Shown: one piece after another, positions 38,901-48,309 of the stretch
Position numbering within the stretch: position 1 is the stretch's first letter
How the letters are laid out: every line of letters starts with the position of its first letter
Assembly (NCBI RefSeq): GCF_000621585.1
Contig: NZ_JHXY01000005.1
Location: 124,001-188,000, forward strand
Origin: [Eubacterium] cellulosolvens LD2006
GTDB taxonomy: Bacteria; Bacillota; Clostridia; Lachnospirales; Lachnospiraceae
Length of the DNA: 64,000 nt
Direction of reading: 5' to 3'
The notes under the pieces: model-generated
Told to the model about the DNA's origin: nothing
Databases searched by the model: none
The model's input: only the letters and a program-made list of their open reading frames with translations
Position numbers and translations under genes: made by a program

Positions 38901-41900
38901 GTCCTCTCCCGTCCATGTCGACAGAATATGTCCGTTCTGCTCCGACAGTCCCCGAAGGGATACACTGTCCCCGTAGGAATTTTCACCCACGACCACCTCA
39001 TAGACGTAAGGATCGATCTGATATCCCAAAGCAGCTTTTGTCTCTTTGATGTAATATCTGCCCCACTTCAGATTCGCAAACACCGCCAGTCCGTCACTGT
39101 CTGTCACTACCCGGTTTTCAAAATTCTTTTCCAGGTCAAACGCAGATCCCTCCTTTGCGGCAAGATCCTTTTCTGTACAGGCACGGGCTGTAAAAACAGA
39201 GTACTCCGCGCCGCCAACATGCTCCGAAATATGATCTTTGCGCACTTTGTCCAGCTCAATCACGCCCGGAAGTCTCTGATCCGTCACATAGGTTTCCCCG
39301 TCTTCCGCAGCCTTTCGCAGCTTCGCTTCCAGCGTCTCCTTCTGCTGTCCGTCCGTCAGAGGCACGGTTCCTTTCACGAACGAACCGCTCTGACCGGCGT
39401 TTTCTCCGAGAAGAACAACCTTTCCGTCACAACTCTCATCAATTGTGAACGCATACTTTGTATCGCTCTTCGCGTAATAGAACGGGGCATCCGTCTCCCG
39501 GAAATAATAGTGTCCCGGAAGCAGGCCTCCGGCAAGAAGCGACTTCTGCCTGTCGTTCAGTTTCGCCCCCTCCGCGATCGTATCTTTTGTCATATTGCCG
39601 ACCGTGGAGACGAGGCCGTTCCCGTCTGTGGAAAACACCTGCAGCAGTGTATCCGCGTCCACGCTGTAGCCGCCGAGATAACCTCCTGCCCAGTAGAGAC
39701 CGTATTCCGCCTTTTCCAGTTTTTTGAAACTGTTCTCGGCATCCGTCTTCACAAATGCGGCTCCGGAAAAAATCCTCCGGTTTGTCAGCGTCAGAACCTT
39801 TCCCTCCGCATCCGTGAATACACGTCCGTCTCTGTTCTTTCCGTTCGGAAGGACAATCTTGCCCTCCGCGTCAATCCGGAACTCCACCGGATCCTCATGG
39901 CAGAACATTGTGTTGTCTTTTTCCACCAGCTCATACGTACAGCCGGCGGTCAGAATACCGGAAATCACACGGGCATTCGGATTCTCCGTCTGTCCTCCAT
40001 CTGCCGGATCATTTCCGGAAGAACCGGTCTGCGACGCGCTTCCGGACAGAGGTCTGCTTCCCGCCGTCCACCTGTACACCGGTTCGCCCTCAAAGCTTCC
40101 GTCTTCTTTTTTCTGTTCTTCGGCGTAAACGGAGAGTTCCACACCGTCCTCATAGGTGAGCTGCTGATTCTGATCGTCTTTTACAATGGTGATCTCCGTC
40201 ATTGCGTCGCTGAATGCCACGTCCGCCTCGACTTTGACCTGATCGCCGTCAACAACGGTAGCTTCCGTCACCCCCGCGGAGATTTTTGTTCCGGACGCCT
40301 CCCCGGCGGGAGCATCCTCGAGATCAATCGTATTCCGGTAATCGCCGGCTGTAATCCGCACCGGCTGCACACTGCCGTTGACCGCGTATCCGGTCGGTGC
40401 AGCGATCTCTTTTACCCAGTAAACGGTATCCCAGGCAAGTCCGTAAAATACTGCCTCTCCGTCCGCGTTCGTCGCAATCCCGCCGGTCGCGGCGCCGTTT
40501 GTCCGGTCAAAGGTGTCATAATACTCCGCCGGCGTCGTACACGCCTTGTCCTCATACAGTTCAAAAACAGCCCCTTCCAGAGGAGATGTGCCGTCCGACG
40601 CGGTTTTCTTCACCCGGATCTGTCCCGGAATCGGTTCGTCAAGGACCGGCGTACCCGGATAGGAATCCGGCCATTTCGGGATCATGTCCTCCAGACGGTA
40701 ATCCGTAATCGGCTGATCGGGCGTTTTGCTGTCGATGACAATGACTTTGCCGTCCGACGCGCTGTCCACGGAAAAACCGTACTCCGTCGGATTGATCTGA
40801 TATCCCTTCGGCGCCCGCACTTCCTTCAGCATATAGTTTCCTGCCACCAGTCCGCCGTTCTTCGTGAACTTGTTTTCGTCCACATAGTCATCGAAATTGG
40901 ACGTTGTGAGGAAACCGTATCCGTTTCCGGTCGTAAATTCCTTAATCTTTGTCCAGCTTCCCTGCGCGCCCTCCTGATACAGAGCAAAAACCGCTCCGTC
41001 CAGGTATTTGTACTTCTTTCCGGTGCCGTTCTCGTTGCTGTTTACAGCCGCTTTCTGCAGGATTGCCGTTGTGCCCATGATTCTCTTGTTGACAATACCG
41101 AGCACGGAACCCTGATCGATATTCAGCGCGACATCGTTTTTCAGCTCCGGATCCGCACTTGTCCCGGTGAGCACATAGCCGTCTTCGAGCGCGTCGAGTT
41201 CCCACGCCGAACCGTTTTCGGAGACATGTACGGTATACTTGTCGATCCGTTTTGTCACATCTCCGGTCTCGTGCGGTTTCTGATACTTTTTCTCAGCTGC
41301 TTCGTCCCGGTAGGTCTCCCGGATGATGTAGGTCCCTCCGGCGTTGAGTTTTCCTGTGAGATTCCACTTCGGCGCGTCCTTGACATCCTGATGTCCCGTA
41401 AACTCAAATTCATCAATCTTTGTTGTCCCGTCCGCCTCATAGATCGTAAGGATGACGCCGTCCGCGTTCTTTCCGAACTGATCGGTCTTCACCACATACA
41501 GCTGGGTCGGAGAATCGCTCAATTCTGTCTCATAGACGCGGATTCTTCCTCCCTCGTTCTCTGTCAGATTCTCTGTGAGTCTTCCCAGTCTGCTGTCGGA
41601 AACCTCACTGTTATTTCCGAAACTCACGCCGTCCCTCCCGACGACGATCCGGTAGGTATTCGCGTCACGCCGGTAGCTTTTTGGCGCTTTTGTCTCTTTG
41701 AGATAATAGGTTCCCCACGGAAGAGACGCAAAACAGATCTCTCCCCTGTCGTCTGTCACCTGCGGATTCGCGTACGTATCCGCCGCCGTTCCGTCCGTTT
41801 TTTCCTGGAGGAATGACGCATCCATCGTATCCGCTTTTGTTTTACAGTCCTTGTCGGTGTAGAGTGTATACTCCGCTCCTTTCAGAACTTTCGTGCTGTC

Positions 41901-44900
41901 ATTGACATCTCTCTTCGTGATCCTGAGAGTTACCGGACGGATATAATTCACCAGTGCGCCTTCTCCCGGATCTCCTGCGGATGCGGTTCTGACAACGTTT
42001 TTTCCGTCGTCATCCGCAGTGACCGCAAACTCCCACGTAAGATCCGGATTGGTGTAATAGCCGTCCGGCGCCTTCGTCTCCGTCAGGACATAAGTTCCGA
42101 CGGGGATTCCTTTCGACAGCTTCCTGTTTGCCACGGTCGAACCGTAAAAAATATTTGTAAGCGACGATCCGGAGGAGATGAATTTTCCGTCCGCATTCGT
42201 CGCAATCCCCTGCATCGTTTGATCCGTCACTTTCCTCGACGGATCCTGCGGATCCTCTTTGAGACGCTCCAGCTTGAATACTGCCCCGCTGATTCCGTTC
42301 TTTTCCGCAGTATTGTCCACCTTCTCGAATGAAAATGACGCAAGATATCTGTGATTTCGGATATTGACCGTATTGACGCCGGTGATATACGCTCCGATCC
42401 CGACCGAAGCGTCTTTCGCGTCCGTATCCGCAGTCGCCGCCGTTGGCGCAAGCGCCGTCCCGTCCCCGCCGGTCAGAGTGATTTTCTTTCCGTCTTCCGA
42501 CACCTGCAGACGGATTTCTGCCTTCGGCTCGGTGTACTGCCCGCTCTGATCCTCCATTGATTCCGTCAGCAGATACGTCTCTCCGGCGATCAGTTTGCCG
42601 GTGAATGTGACATCCGCCTTCGTCGCCGTCGTTGTCCACACGGCTTCCTGCTGCACGCCGGCTCCGGAAAAAACAACCTCCGGCGAAGCAGCGGTTGCCG
42701 GGATTCTGGAGCCGTCAGCCGTGTCCGCAAATCTTCCTTTCAGCGTCAAGGTCGCGCCCGCAACCTTTTCTCCGTTCTGATCCGTCTTTTTGAACGTAAA
42801 CGAAGTCTTTGTGTCTTTCACGACGGCTTCCACAGCATCGCCGCCTTTGATTCCGGTCACTGCGGCCGCTGTGGTATAGCCGGCCGGCGGCTTTACCTCC
42901 TTGAGCGTGTAACTCTCTCCATGCACCAGAATACCGGAAAGCGACAGCGTTCCGTCGTCCGAAAACTCGCTTCCGCGAAGCATAAAGGACAGCTCATCAT
43001 CACTGAGCGGATACTGTACGTTCGTTGACAGCGCGAAATTGCTCTTGTCCATGGCGGTGAGCAGAAACTCTGCCTCCGCGAGCGCTCCGTCTGCTCCGCC
43101 GCCGATCGCGTTTCCGGAAGCATCCAGTTTTTTCACGGTCAGTTTCGTCGGTACATTATGAATCGTCACCCGGTTGTCTCCGGTCTCACTGTCCTCGAAG
43201 ACAACGGAAGCATCTCCCGACGTAACTTTTGAGACATTGAAATAATAGAGTTTCGCGTTTTTTACATACCCCGGCTGCTGGCTGTCCACTTCCTGAAGGG
43301 CATACTGCCCCCATGGAAGATTCCGGATCGAAAGCTTCGCTTCCTGAAGACCGCTGGTATTTGCCTTCGACGCGCCGGTTTTCACAACGGAAAGCGAGGC
43401 CTGCGCATTGTTTTCACTGTCCGCAGACTTCTGGTCATAGACATACACGCCCTCTGCGGATGTCTCGAGCAGAGTGTCCACCACCCGGCTCTTTCCGGAT
43501 TTTCCGTTCGGATAGACGAGAAGCTGAAAACCGGCCTGATATCCGTTCGAACTGCCGACACCCGTGTAATCTGCCTGGGGATCGGACTTGTCAAAGATCT
43601 TTGTCACTTCCACGGAACCGGTCTTGAAGAGACTGGTATCCCTTTCGTCCGTGAAATATTTCTTCATGGAGCTTCCGGCCGCGTTTCTCGGGCCTATGTC
43701 CTGCGGTCCCGGTTTCGGCTCGTACGGCCCGTACTCCTGACTGTCGAGCGCATAGCCGAGATCATCCGTCACTTCCGGCGCCGCAACCTCCTTGATGTAA
43801 TACTCCTTACCGGTATCACAGACAAAGGTGATCTGTCCGTTTGCATCCGTCCACGCCGAGTCGACGACCTCGTCGACAGCTCCGTTTTCGTCCTTTGTAT
43901 AGAGTTCATACTCCGCGAAGGGAATCGGGATCGGCGTACCGTCGACCGAGAGCGCATCCACCTTCGTCATCGTCATCATACTGAACTGGTTTGCACTCGC
44001 CGATCCGGAGGCGAGTGCCTCCGCGGTTGCCGTCACGAAGGCCGTGTGCGGCGCACTTCCCCAGGTAAGTTCTGCCGTGTTGGACACCGCATCAGCGGCG
44101 GCCGCCTTTGTCACAACCGTGTTGTAGGTCAACCGGTAGGCGCTTGTGCCTGCGTCCGAAGGGAAATCAATCTGAAGATTTGTGATTCCGCTTCGCTCTT
44201 TTTTGACCGTTACCTTCACACGGTTTCCGTTTTCTGCTCCGAACGCATCCTTCGAGCCATCAAAAAGCTGTATCATGCCGTTCGGCGACGTGCTCTGATC
44301 TACGCGGCAGAGCACAATTGTTTTTTTCTGAAGGTTCTGGCTTGCCGGCACCGTGTCCCTGAGAACCGGGTTTCCGCTTCCTGTAGAAAGGCTCATTCCG
44401 GCCGGATTGATATCGATGGTCCAGCTGTTTGTCCGTCCCTCCTTGTTGTAGAGCCCCTTCTTGCCGAGCACACTTGCCGACAGTGCGGCTTCGCTTCCGG
44501 CGGAAGCCGTCACCTCCGCATCTTTTTTATTCCGCGGCTTGAAACGAAGAGCGCAGGTGTTATCCGCGCCGAAGGTAACCGGAAGAGCTTCCTGTCCGGA
44601 ACTGTCTGTACCGAGGAATCCCTCCTTCTCGTAAAAATCCACACTGTCCGTATGGATCTTCACATAAAACTCCAGTACACAGGCGTCTTCCAACGGCTCT
44701 TTCCAGGCGGCCGAAATCTTCTTTCCGGCCGCGTCGTTCTGCACGTCCACCGTCACTTTGTCAGAAGAAAGCACACGCCCGACACTGTCGCGGATCACCG
44801 GTTTGTACTGCGCGGCGTCCGCTCCGAGAATCGTATACTCCTCCCTGTCAAGAGCATACTTCTTTCCTCCGGACGTATAGTAGATCAGATTGCTCTGCGC

Positions 44901-47900
44901 GTTCCCCTCTGTGAAATCGTCCTCAAAGACCACATCCGTCAGGCGATTGGCCTTCCTGTTGATCCCAATCGTGTAATGAAAGAGCGGCTCGTTTTTGCTG
45001 CTGCAGACAACCTCCCCTTTCTTGGAGAGGAGCTCATTCCCCCATGTGTTCTCCGCCGTCGCCTCGTTGCTGGTGAAGACCTTTCCGCTGTCTTCTGTAA
45101 GAAGAATTGTCGCCCGGTTGACCGAACGGGATCTCACATTTCCGCCGAGGTACTTGTCATCCCGGGTCACAACTGTGAACATGACATGTGAGAGATCACG
45201 CACCGCATCCGCATTTTTGAGTGTGACCTGAAGGTCGTTTCCGCTCTTCGCGATTCCCGACACACTTCCATCGGTGTTGTCAGGGATACCGGTGATCTCG
45301 TAATCCGTTCCCTCCGTCAGTTCTTTCTCCGCGCCGTTTGCATCCGGATCCCTGTACACAATCCGGAAACTGTCCTTCATCAGTGTATGCCCTTCCGGAA
45401 TCGTGTCGCAGAGTTCCGCCGTCTTTCCGGTCTGAAGTCTCGTTCCCGGAACCAGTTCCCATGAAATCAAACCGGTTTTCGGATCCGGCACCGTGCGCGC
45501 ACTGACTTGTTTTGTGAGATACAGTGTGTACATCTCGGTTCCGATATCCGGAACGCCGTACTCGACAGACGGCCCGCTTCCGCTGCCGTCCGGAAAATAG
45601 ACGAGAACCGTCGCGCTGTTCTTGTACTGACTTGTGTTTGCGAGATCCACGGATCCGCTGCCATCCCCCGCGGCACCCCCAGCCCTTTCGTGATCGATCG
45701 TCGTCTCGAATGTGATCGTATAGGCGTCGCTGAACGGCTGATCAAAGCTTATGTGAAGCGTATCTCCGACACTTCCGTCCGACGGCGCGCGAAGCGCCCC
45801 GTCACCGGCGTCCTCTCCTGCCGCAAAAGAAATCCCGTTCGCGTCCGGGGATGTGCCGACCGGCGTCTCCGCCTCGCCTCCGGTGAATATTTTCCCACTG
45901 GAATACCGGACGGTATCCGGATCAAGAACCAGCCCGCCCGTCATGGTATCTTTGACCACACATTTGTACACATTCGACTGACTGCTGTTCAGGTTGATCG
46001 TCCAGCGGATTCTGTCTCCCCCGATCTGTTCTCCGCTCTTCGTGAGCCGTACAACCGGGATCGTCACCTCCGCCTGATCCGAATTCTTTTCCTTCGTCTC
46101 GTCGACCGGATCTCCGGTTATCCGTGCCTGATTGGACACCTTTGTGTCCACATTCGCATTCCTGTTCGCTTTCTCGACGGCAGCTTCCGTCACTTCTGTC
46201 ACAACTGTAAATGTCGCCGGAGCTGTCAGCGCCGTGTTCTCCGGAAAAACATACTCCATCCGGATCATACCGTCCGACTCTGCCGTGTCAAAAGAGAGCG
46301 CGCTGTCCGACACGCCTCCATCCTCTGTGTAGATCTCCTGTTCTCCGAGGCGGACGCTTCGGATTTTCTGTTCTTTTGAATTGAACGTATCGGTGAGCGT
46401 TACTCCAGCGAGGGAAACGCCGCGGCTGCTGCCGTCCGAACCGGCGATCACCGTCCATGTGACCGTCTTTTGGTCCGTCTTGTCGATTTTTCCCTCCTTG
46501 CTCACGCCGAGAATCTCCTTCGATCTCGGAAGAACCAGGATCCGGATTTTCTGCCCGTTCGCCATTTCTATCTCATAGAGCTGCTCATTTTCCAGCGCGG
46601 AAATCAGCTTCTGGTTGACCTGAAATACGTATGAGAGCCGCGCCGTGATGTTGTAGAGATAGTTGCTCTTGTTCACTGCGTCCGTGAAGGCGATGCGGAT
46701 GGTATTCTCACCGGGCACCTTGTAATAGGTCAGAATTTCATTTCTGTTATCATCCGTTTTGACGACGGTTGGACTGTTCTGCGTTCCGACCGCCGCCTCG
46801 TCCACGATCAGAAATTCCGGAATCTTCAGATCGAAATAATCGCCGCCCATGAGCGTGCGGTTCTCCGGATCAACCACAGTGAGCTGAAGACCGATCCCCA
46901 CCTGGTCGAGCTCGTTCATGCTCATGCCGGACGGAAGACTGTACGTCGCCAAGCCGTCTTTTTTTTCTGTAAGAAAATCCTCACCCTTTTCCGGATGATC
47001 GACGCTGTATCCCTTTACTTCGTAGAATTCAGCATCCACATTATTCTCAATGACTCTGCTCTCTGCGGAATGATTTCCGCTCCCCTCCGGAATTGTGATC
47101 GCAATCGCGGAAAAGCTGTCCAACGAAAAGGCGACCTCCGCCTGATATCCGGAGACGGAGACAGAACCCGCCATCTCCTCACAGATCACATCGGACGCGG
47201 AGGCGCCGGTGACCTGTTCTGTCGTATCGGCTCCAAGCTTCACCGGATCCGCAAGCCGCAGATGGGTCAGGGTCGGCACGGTCTCCTCTTTTTCCACGCA
47301 CTTCGCGAGATCCGCGTCTACAATCTGCATATGAATGCTGACAGATCCCGCCTCCGGCTCATACTCATATTCGTCGCCGGTGACATTCCCGTCCTCATCC
47401 GTGGGCGTGACGAAAAAGCCGACGTCGTACAGCCAGGTATTGTCCGCCGTGTACGCAACTCTTCCGGGCGTTCCCGCCTCCGCGTTCAACGCGTCCATGT
47501 ACGCCTGATACGAGTATCCCGCCGTCCGGTTGGTGATCGGCTGCACGCGCAGCACCGCGTCGTCCGGAACCGCCTTCGGATCCTGAAGATGCGCCGACAC
47601 ACGGATCCGGCCGTCGTTATAGGTATAATCCGACCTGGTATCTTCTTTTTTCTTTTCTTCTTTTTCCGCCTTCCCGGATGGAACGGGGGTAGATCCGAAC
47701 GACGGTTTCTGTGTGACCTCCGGTTCTTCCCGGTCACTTCCGGAGACGACGCTCTCAGCGTTCCCGTCGCCGGCCTGTTCCGAATCCTCCTTCACGCCGG
47801 GTTCCGGGGAATCCGGTGCTGCATCTTCCGGCGAATCCCCGGACAAATCCTCCGAAAGATTCTCCGGTTCCTCTTCCTCCGATTCGCCGGAAAGCTTTGT

Positions 47901-48149
47901 CCCGCCGGATTCTTCCACCTCCGGCTCAGCTCCGCTCGCAGAAGAAAGCACCTCCGCCCCGACCGTCCGCGTCCCGGCAGAAGATATAAGAACTCCTGCA
48001 GAACCGTATACGGTCTCCAACAGAAACAGAAACGCAAGAAGAAGGACTGATACGCTTTTATACGTATGAGTCCTTCCTGCTCTGCTCCGCCTCCCGGCGG
48101 TTCTTTGTTCTTTTTTCTTTTCTCTTCCCGTGCCCGTCATCCGCGCCAT
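35979..48149 (-). CDS. Giant sortase-type surface adhesin with about 17 SpaA/Cna-B domains
   Basis: 4056 residues from the ATG at 48149 (AGGAGG 8 bases upstream). Order: long basic n-region and signal helix (about 31-50); acidic Ser/Glu spacer (about 65-190); about 1200 residues of adhesin-like Ig domains, at least five beginning like TVTWTVIAG, IRWTINLNS, ISWELVPG, FHYTIGINR or NSWTIDINP; about 17 SpaA-like prealbumin-fold domains (about 1390-3890), each with a Lys near the start (TKVD, KKTD, TKRD) and YYxKEVxAPxGY near the end, the residues of intramolecular Lys-Asn/Glu isopeptide bonds; a Pro/Thr/Ser stalk (about 3890-3980); then LPRTD, VQTGD, a membrane helix and the tail KKRGFGRN. It should be wall-anchored and very long. 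Ligand unknown. No sortase gene is in the window. Single gene with its own terminator. Confidence 0.93.
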   Translation of the reverse strand: MARMTGTGREKKKEQRTAGRRSRAGRTHTYKSVSVLLLAFLFLLETVYGSAGVLISSAGTRTVGAEVLSSASGAEPEVEESGGTKLSGESEEEEPENLSEDLSGDSPEDAAPDSPEPGVKEDSEQAGDGNAESVVSGSDREEPEVTQKPSFGSTPVPSGKAEKEEKKKEDTRSDYTYNDGRIRVSAHLQDPKAVPDDAVLRVQPITNRTAGYSYQAYMDALNAEAGTPGRVAYTADNTWLYDVGFFVTPTDEDGNVTGDEYEYEPEAGSVSIHMQIVDADLAKCVEKEETVPTLTHLRLADPVKLGADTTEQVTGASASDVICEEMAGSVSVSGYQAEVAFSLDSFSAIAITIPEGSGNHSAESRVIENNVDAEFYEVKGYSVDHPEKGEDFLTEKKDGLATYSLPSGMSMNELDQVGIGLQLTVVDPENRTLMGGDYFDLKIPEFLIVDEAAVGTQNSPTVVKTDDNRNEILTYYKVPGENTIRIAFTDAVNKSNYLYNITARLSYVFQVNQKLISALENEQLYEIEMANGQKIRILVLPRSKEILGVSKEGKIDKTDQKTVTWTVIAGSDGSSRGVSLAGVTLTDTFNSKEQKIRSVRLGEQEIYTEDGGVSDSALSFDTAESDGMIRMEYVFPENTALTAPATFTVVTEVTEAAVEKANRNANVDTKVSNQARITGDPVDETKEKNSDQAEVTIPVVRLTKSGEQIGGDRIRWTINLNSSQSNVYKCVVKDTMTGGLVLDPDTVRYSSGKIFTGGEAETPVGTSPDANGISFAAGEDAGDGALRAPSDGSVGDTLHISFDQPFSDAYTITFETTIDHERAGGAAGDGSGSVDLANTSQYKNSATVLVYFPDGSGSGPSVEYGVPDIGTEMYTLYLTKQVSARTVPDPKTGLISWELVPGTRLQTGKTAELCDTIPEGHTLMKDSFRIVYRDPDANGAEKELTEGTDYEITGIPDNTDGSVSGIAKSGNDLQVTLKNADAVRDLSHVMFTVVTRDDKYLGGNVRSRSVNRATILLTEDSGKVFTSNEATAENTWGNELLSKKGEVVCSSKNEPLFHYTIGINRKANRLTDVVFEDDFTEGNAQSNLIYYTSGGKKYALDREEYTILGADAAQYKPVIRDSVGRVLSSDKVTVDVQNDAAGKKISAAWKEPLEDACVLEFYVKIHTDSVDFYEKEGFLGTDSSGQEALPVTFGADNTCALRFKPRNKKDAEVTASAGSEAALSASVLGKKGLYNKEGRTNSWTIDINPAGMSLSTGSGNPVLRDTVPASQNLQKKTIVLCRVDQSTSPNGMIQLFDGSKDAFGAENGNRVKVTVKKERSGITNLQIDFPSDAGTSAYRLTYNTVVTKAAAADAVSNTAELTWGSAPHTAFVTATAEALASGSASANQFSMMTMTKVDALSVDGTPIPIPFAEYELYTKDENGAVDEVVDSAWTDANGQITFVCDTGKEYYIKEVAAPEVTDDLGYALDSQEYGPYEPKPGPQDIGPRNAAGSSMKKYFTDERDTSLFKTGSVEVTKIFDKSDPQADYTGVGSSNGYQAGFQLLVYPNGKSGKSRVVDTLLETSAEGVYVYDQKSADSENNAQASLSVVKTGASKANTSGLQEAKLSIRNLPWGQYALQEVDSQQPGYVKNAKLYYFNVSKVTSGDASVVFEDSETGDNRVTIHNVPTKLTVKKLDASGNAIGGGADGALAEAEFLLTAMDKSNFALSTNVQYPLSDDELSFMLRGSEFSDDGTLSLSGILVHGESYTLKEVKPPAGYTTAAAVTGIKGGDAVEAVVKDTKTSFTFKKTDQNGEKVAGATLTLKGRFADTADGSRIPATAASPEVVFSGAGVQQEAVWTTTATKADVTFTGKLIAGETYLLTESMEDQSGQYTEPKAEIRLQVSEDGKKITLTGGDGTALAPTAATADTDAKDASVGIGAYITGVNTVNIRNHRYLASFSFEKVDNTAEKNGISGAVFKLERLKEDPQDPSRKVTDQTMQGIATNADGKFISSGSSLTNIFYGSTVANRKLSKGIPVGTYVLTETKAPDGYYTNPDLTWEFAVTADDDGKNVVRTASAGDPGEGALVNYIRPVTLRITKRDVNDSTKVLKGAEYTLYTDKDCKTKADTMDASFLQEKTDGTAADTYANPQVTDDRGEICFASLPWGTYYLKETKAPKSYRRDANTYRIVVGRDGVSFGNNSEVSDSRLGRLTENLTENEGGRIRVYETELSDSPTQLYVVKTDQFGKNADGVILTIYEADGTTKIDEFEFTGHQDVKDAPKWNLTGKLNAGGTYIIRETYRDEAAEKKYQKPHETGDVTKRIDKYTVHVSENGSAWELDALEDGYVLTGTSADPELKNDVALNIDQGSVLGIVNKRIMGTTAILQKAAVNSNENGTGKKYKYLDGAVFALYQEGAQGSWTKIKEFTTGNGYGFLTTSNFDDYVDENKFTKNGGLVAGNYMLKEVRAPKGYQINPTEYGFSVDSASDGKVIVIDSKTPDQPITDYRLEDMIPKWPDSYPGTPVLDEPIPGQIRVKKTASDGTSPLEGAVFELYEDKACTTPAEYYDTFDRTNGAATGGIATNADGEAVFYGLAWDTVYWVKEIAAPTGYAVNGSVQPVRITAGDYRNTIDLEDAPAGEASGTKISAGVTEATVVDGDQVKVEADVAFSDAMTEITIVKDDQNQQLTYEDGVELSVYAEEQKKEDGSFEGEPVYRWTAGSRPLSGSASQTGSSGNDPADGGQTENPNARVISGILTAGCTYELVEKDNTMFCHEDPVEFRIDAEGKIVLPNGKNRDGRVFTDAEGKVLTLTNRRIFSGAAFVKTDAENSFKKLEKAEYGLYWAGGYLGGYSVDADTLLQVFSTDGNGLVSTVGNMTKDTIAEGAKLNDRQKSLLAGGLLPGHYYFRETDAPFYYAKSDTKYAFTIDESCDGKVVLLGENAGQSGSFVKGTVPLTDGQQKETLEAKLRKAAEDGETYVTDQRLPGVIELDKVRKDHISEHVGGAEYSVFTARACTEKDLAAKEGSAFDLEKNFENRVVTDSDGLAVFANLKWGRYYIKETKAALGYQIDPYVYEVVVGENSYGDSVSLRGLSEQNGHILSTWTGEDAIYTFITVQDYANTLTISKRAQIFANQASKESGTEAQGGALFRIRLLDKDLNPTVSTTQNLSTDRDSGKILWERQQVGLIQGYAYQIEEVEAPEGYMLIAPIRFMIMDDYGTVQLLDGDNRPAREVTVTDAEGEEREGASLVARVEQSVKTENGQQAGSSSGADESEDGQDEKTRLCDFTIVITNPQQDNRILLTKTDRCFGTPVRDAKYQLYESREDLTDEIRAGTVTADDSRLTASLDADGKEIILQTNADGEAVFTHLTPGKYYYVTEKAAPSGYRLDGRLYAAGKFRSGVVDEPTYHGETKELKVSDVPVSSLKFTKVLLGNEDEGNPSYLPLQGVQFAFYTDEEAKTPYRIAQMTGKEDLHEGSDGHGSGTQADPAAASGETEDSEEDCVIPEDLTWTGGLEDNKIGAEAVALTGGDGTVNITGLPHTVLYMKEVRRETGENDRLRENRTIYRVDLTGKAAEITAVTREPGDGKTLRVEENNGKTVTQIVNRYTYGSVSVVKLDREDYLGRSLTADGEEKEPKMTAIAGSAYGLFRRADTILEGPQTLQQVSTGTAADAASEDAGSESGGRTEETAGDVGNTKTTGETGKTEENSGTRNTDDMTDGGIWVQVAQAETNSYGRITFDRLIPGYDYKIQEVAAPAGYRKSRSAFYFSTSLAREETAVQSSVAVTPEKAAPEDAAFRDTAQTDSTLATDEDGALLMEGDSYVWLEPQIMLSVKKVDAAGKYLAGAGFEIRDESGKVLVSWTSGEAAKILSGSDTAAMETGRTYLLYEVQTPEGYATAEPVSFVVEDKRVGGQELYVQDIDRVVNVTCTPSPTPEAQTSESAQITPPTKTGGRPGTTLTPEPNKSEGTSPTPAGGGSQDQTPAPEGAQTGDKPTVPSTREEVEQTVDIARLPRTDSVPDGGYEIEISDGQSVVFDSNGEAIGLRSAVQTGDSSGIMRELYIFVAVGLILLVLIIKKRGFGRN

Positions 48150-48309
48150 ATACATAACCTCCTGATCCTGAAAATGCAGAACCTGATGTCTTTGAAAACA
48201 ACGATTTGTGTTTTCCCATATACTTTCTTCGCCCTTTTTCAAATGAAAAATAAGCAGAACAGAAAATTTCGACGATTATGTTATGACCCATAAGGCACTC
48301 TTTGTATGA

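Noticed and set aside
38928-41816. A 962-codon open frame on the plus strand inside the giant surface protein gene
   Set aside because: It is antisense to the Cna-B region, with arginine/leucine-rich composition of a shadow frame, no ribosome binding site and no recognisable domain.
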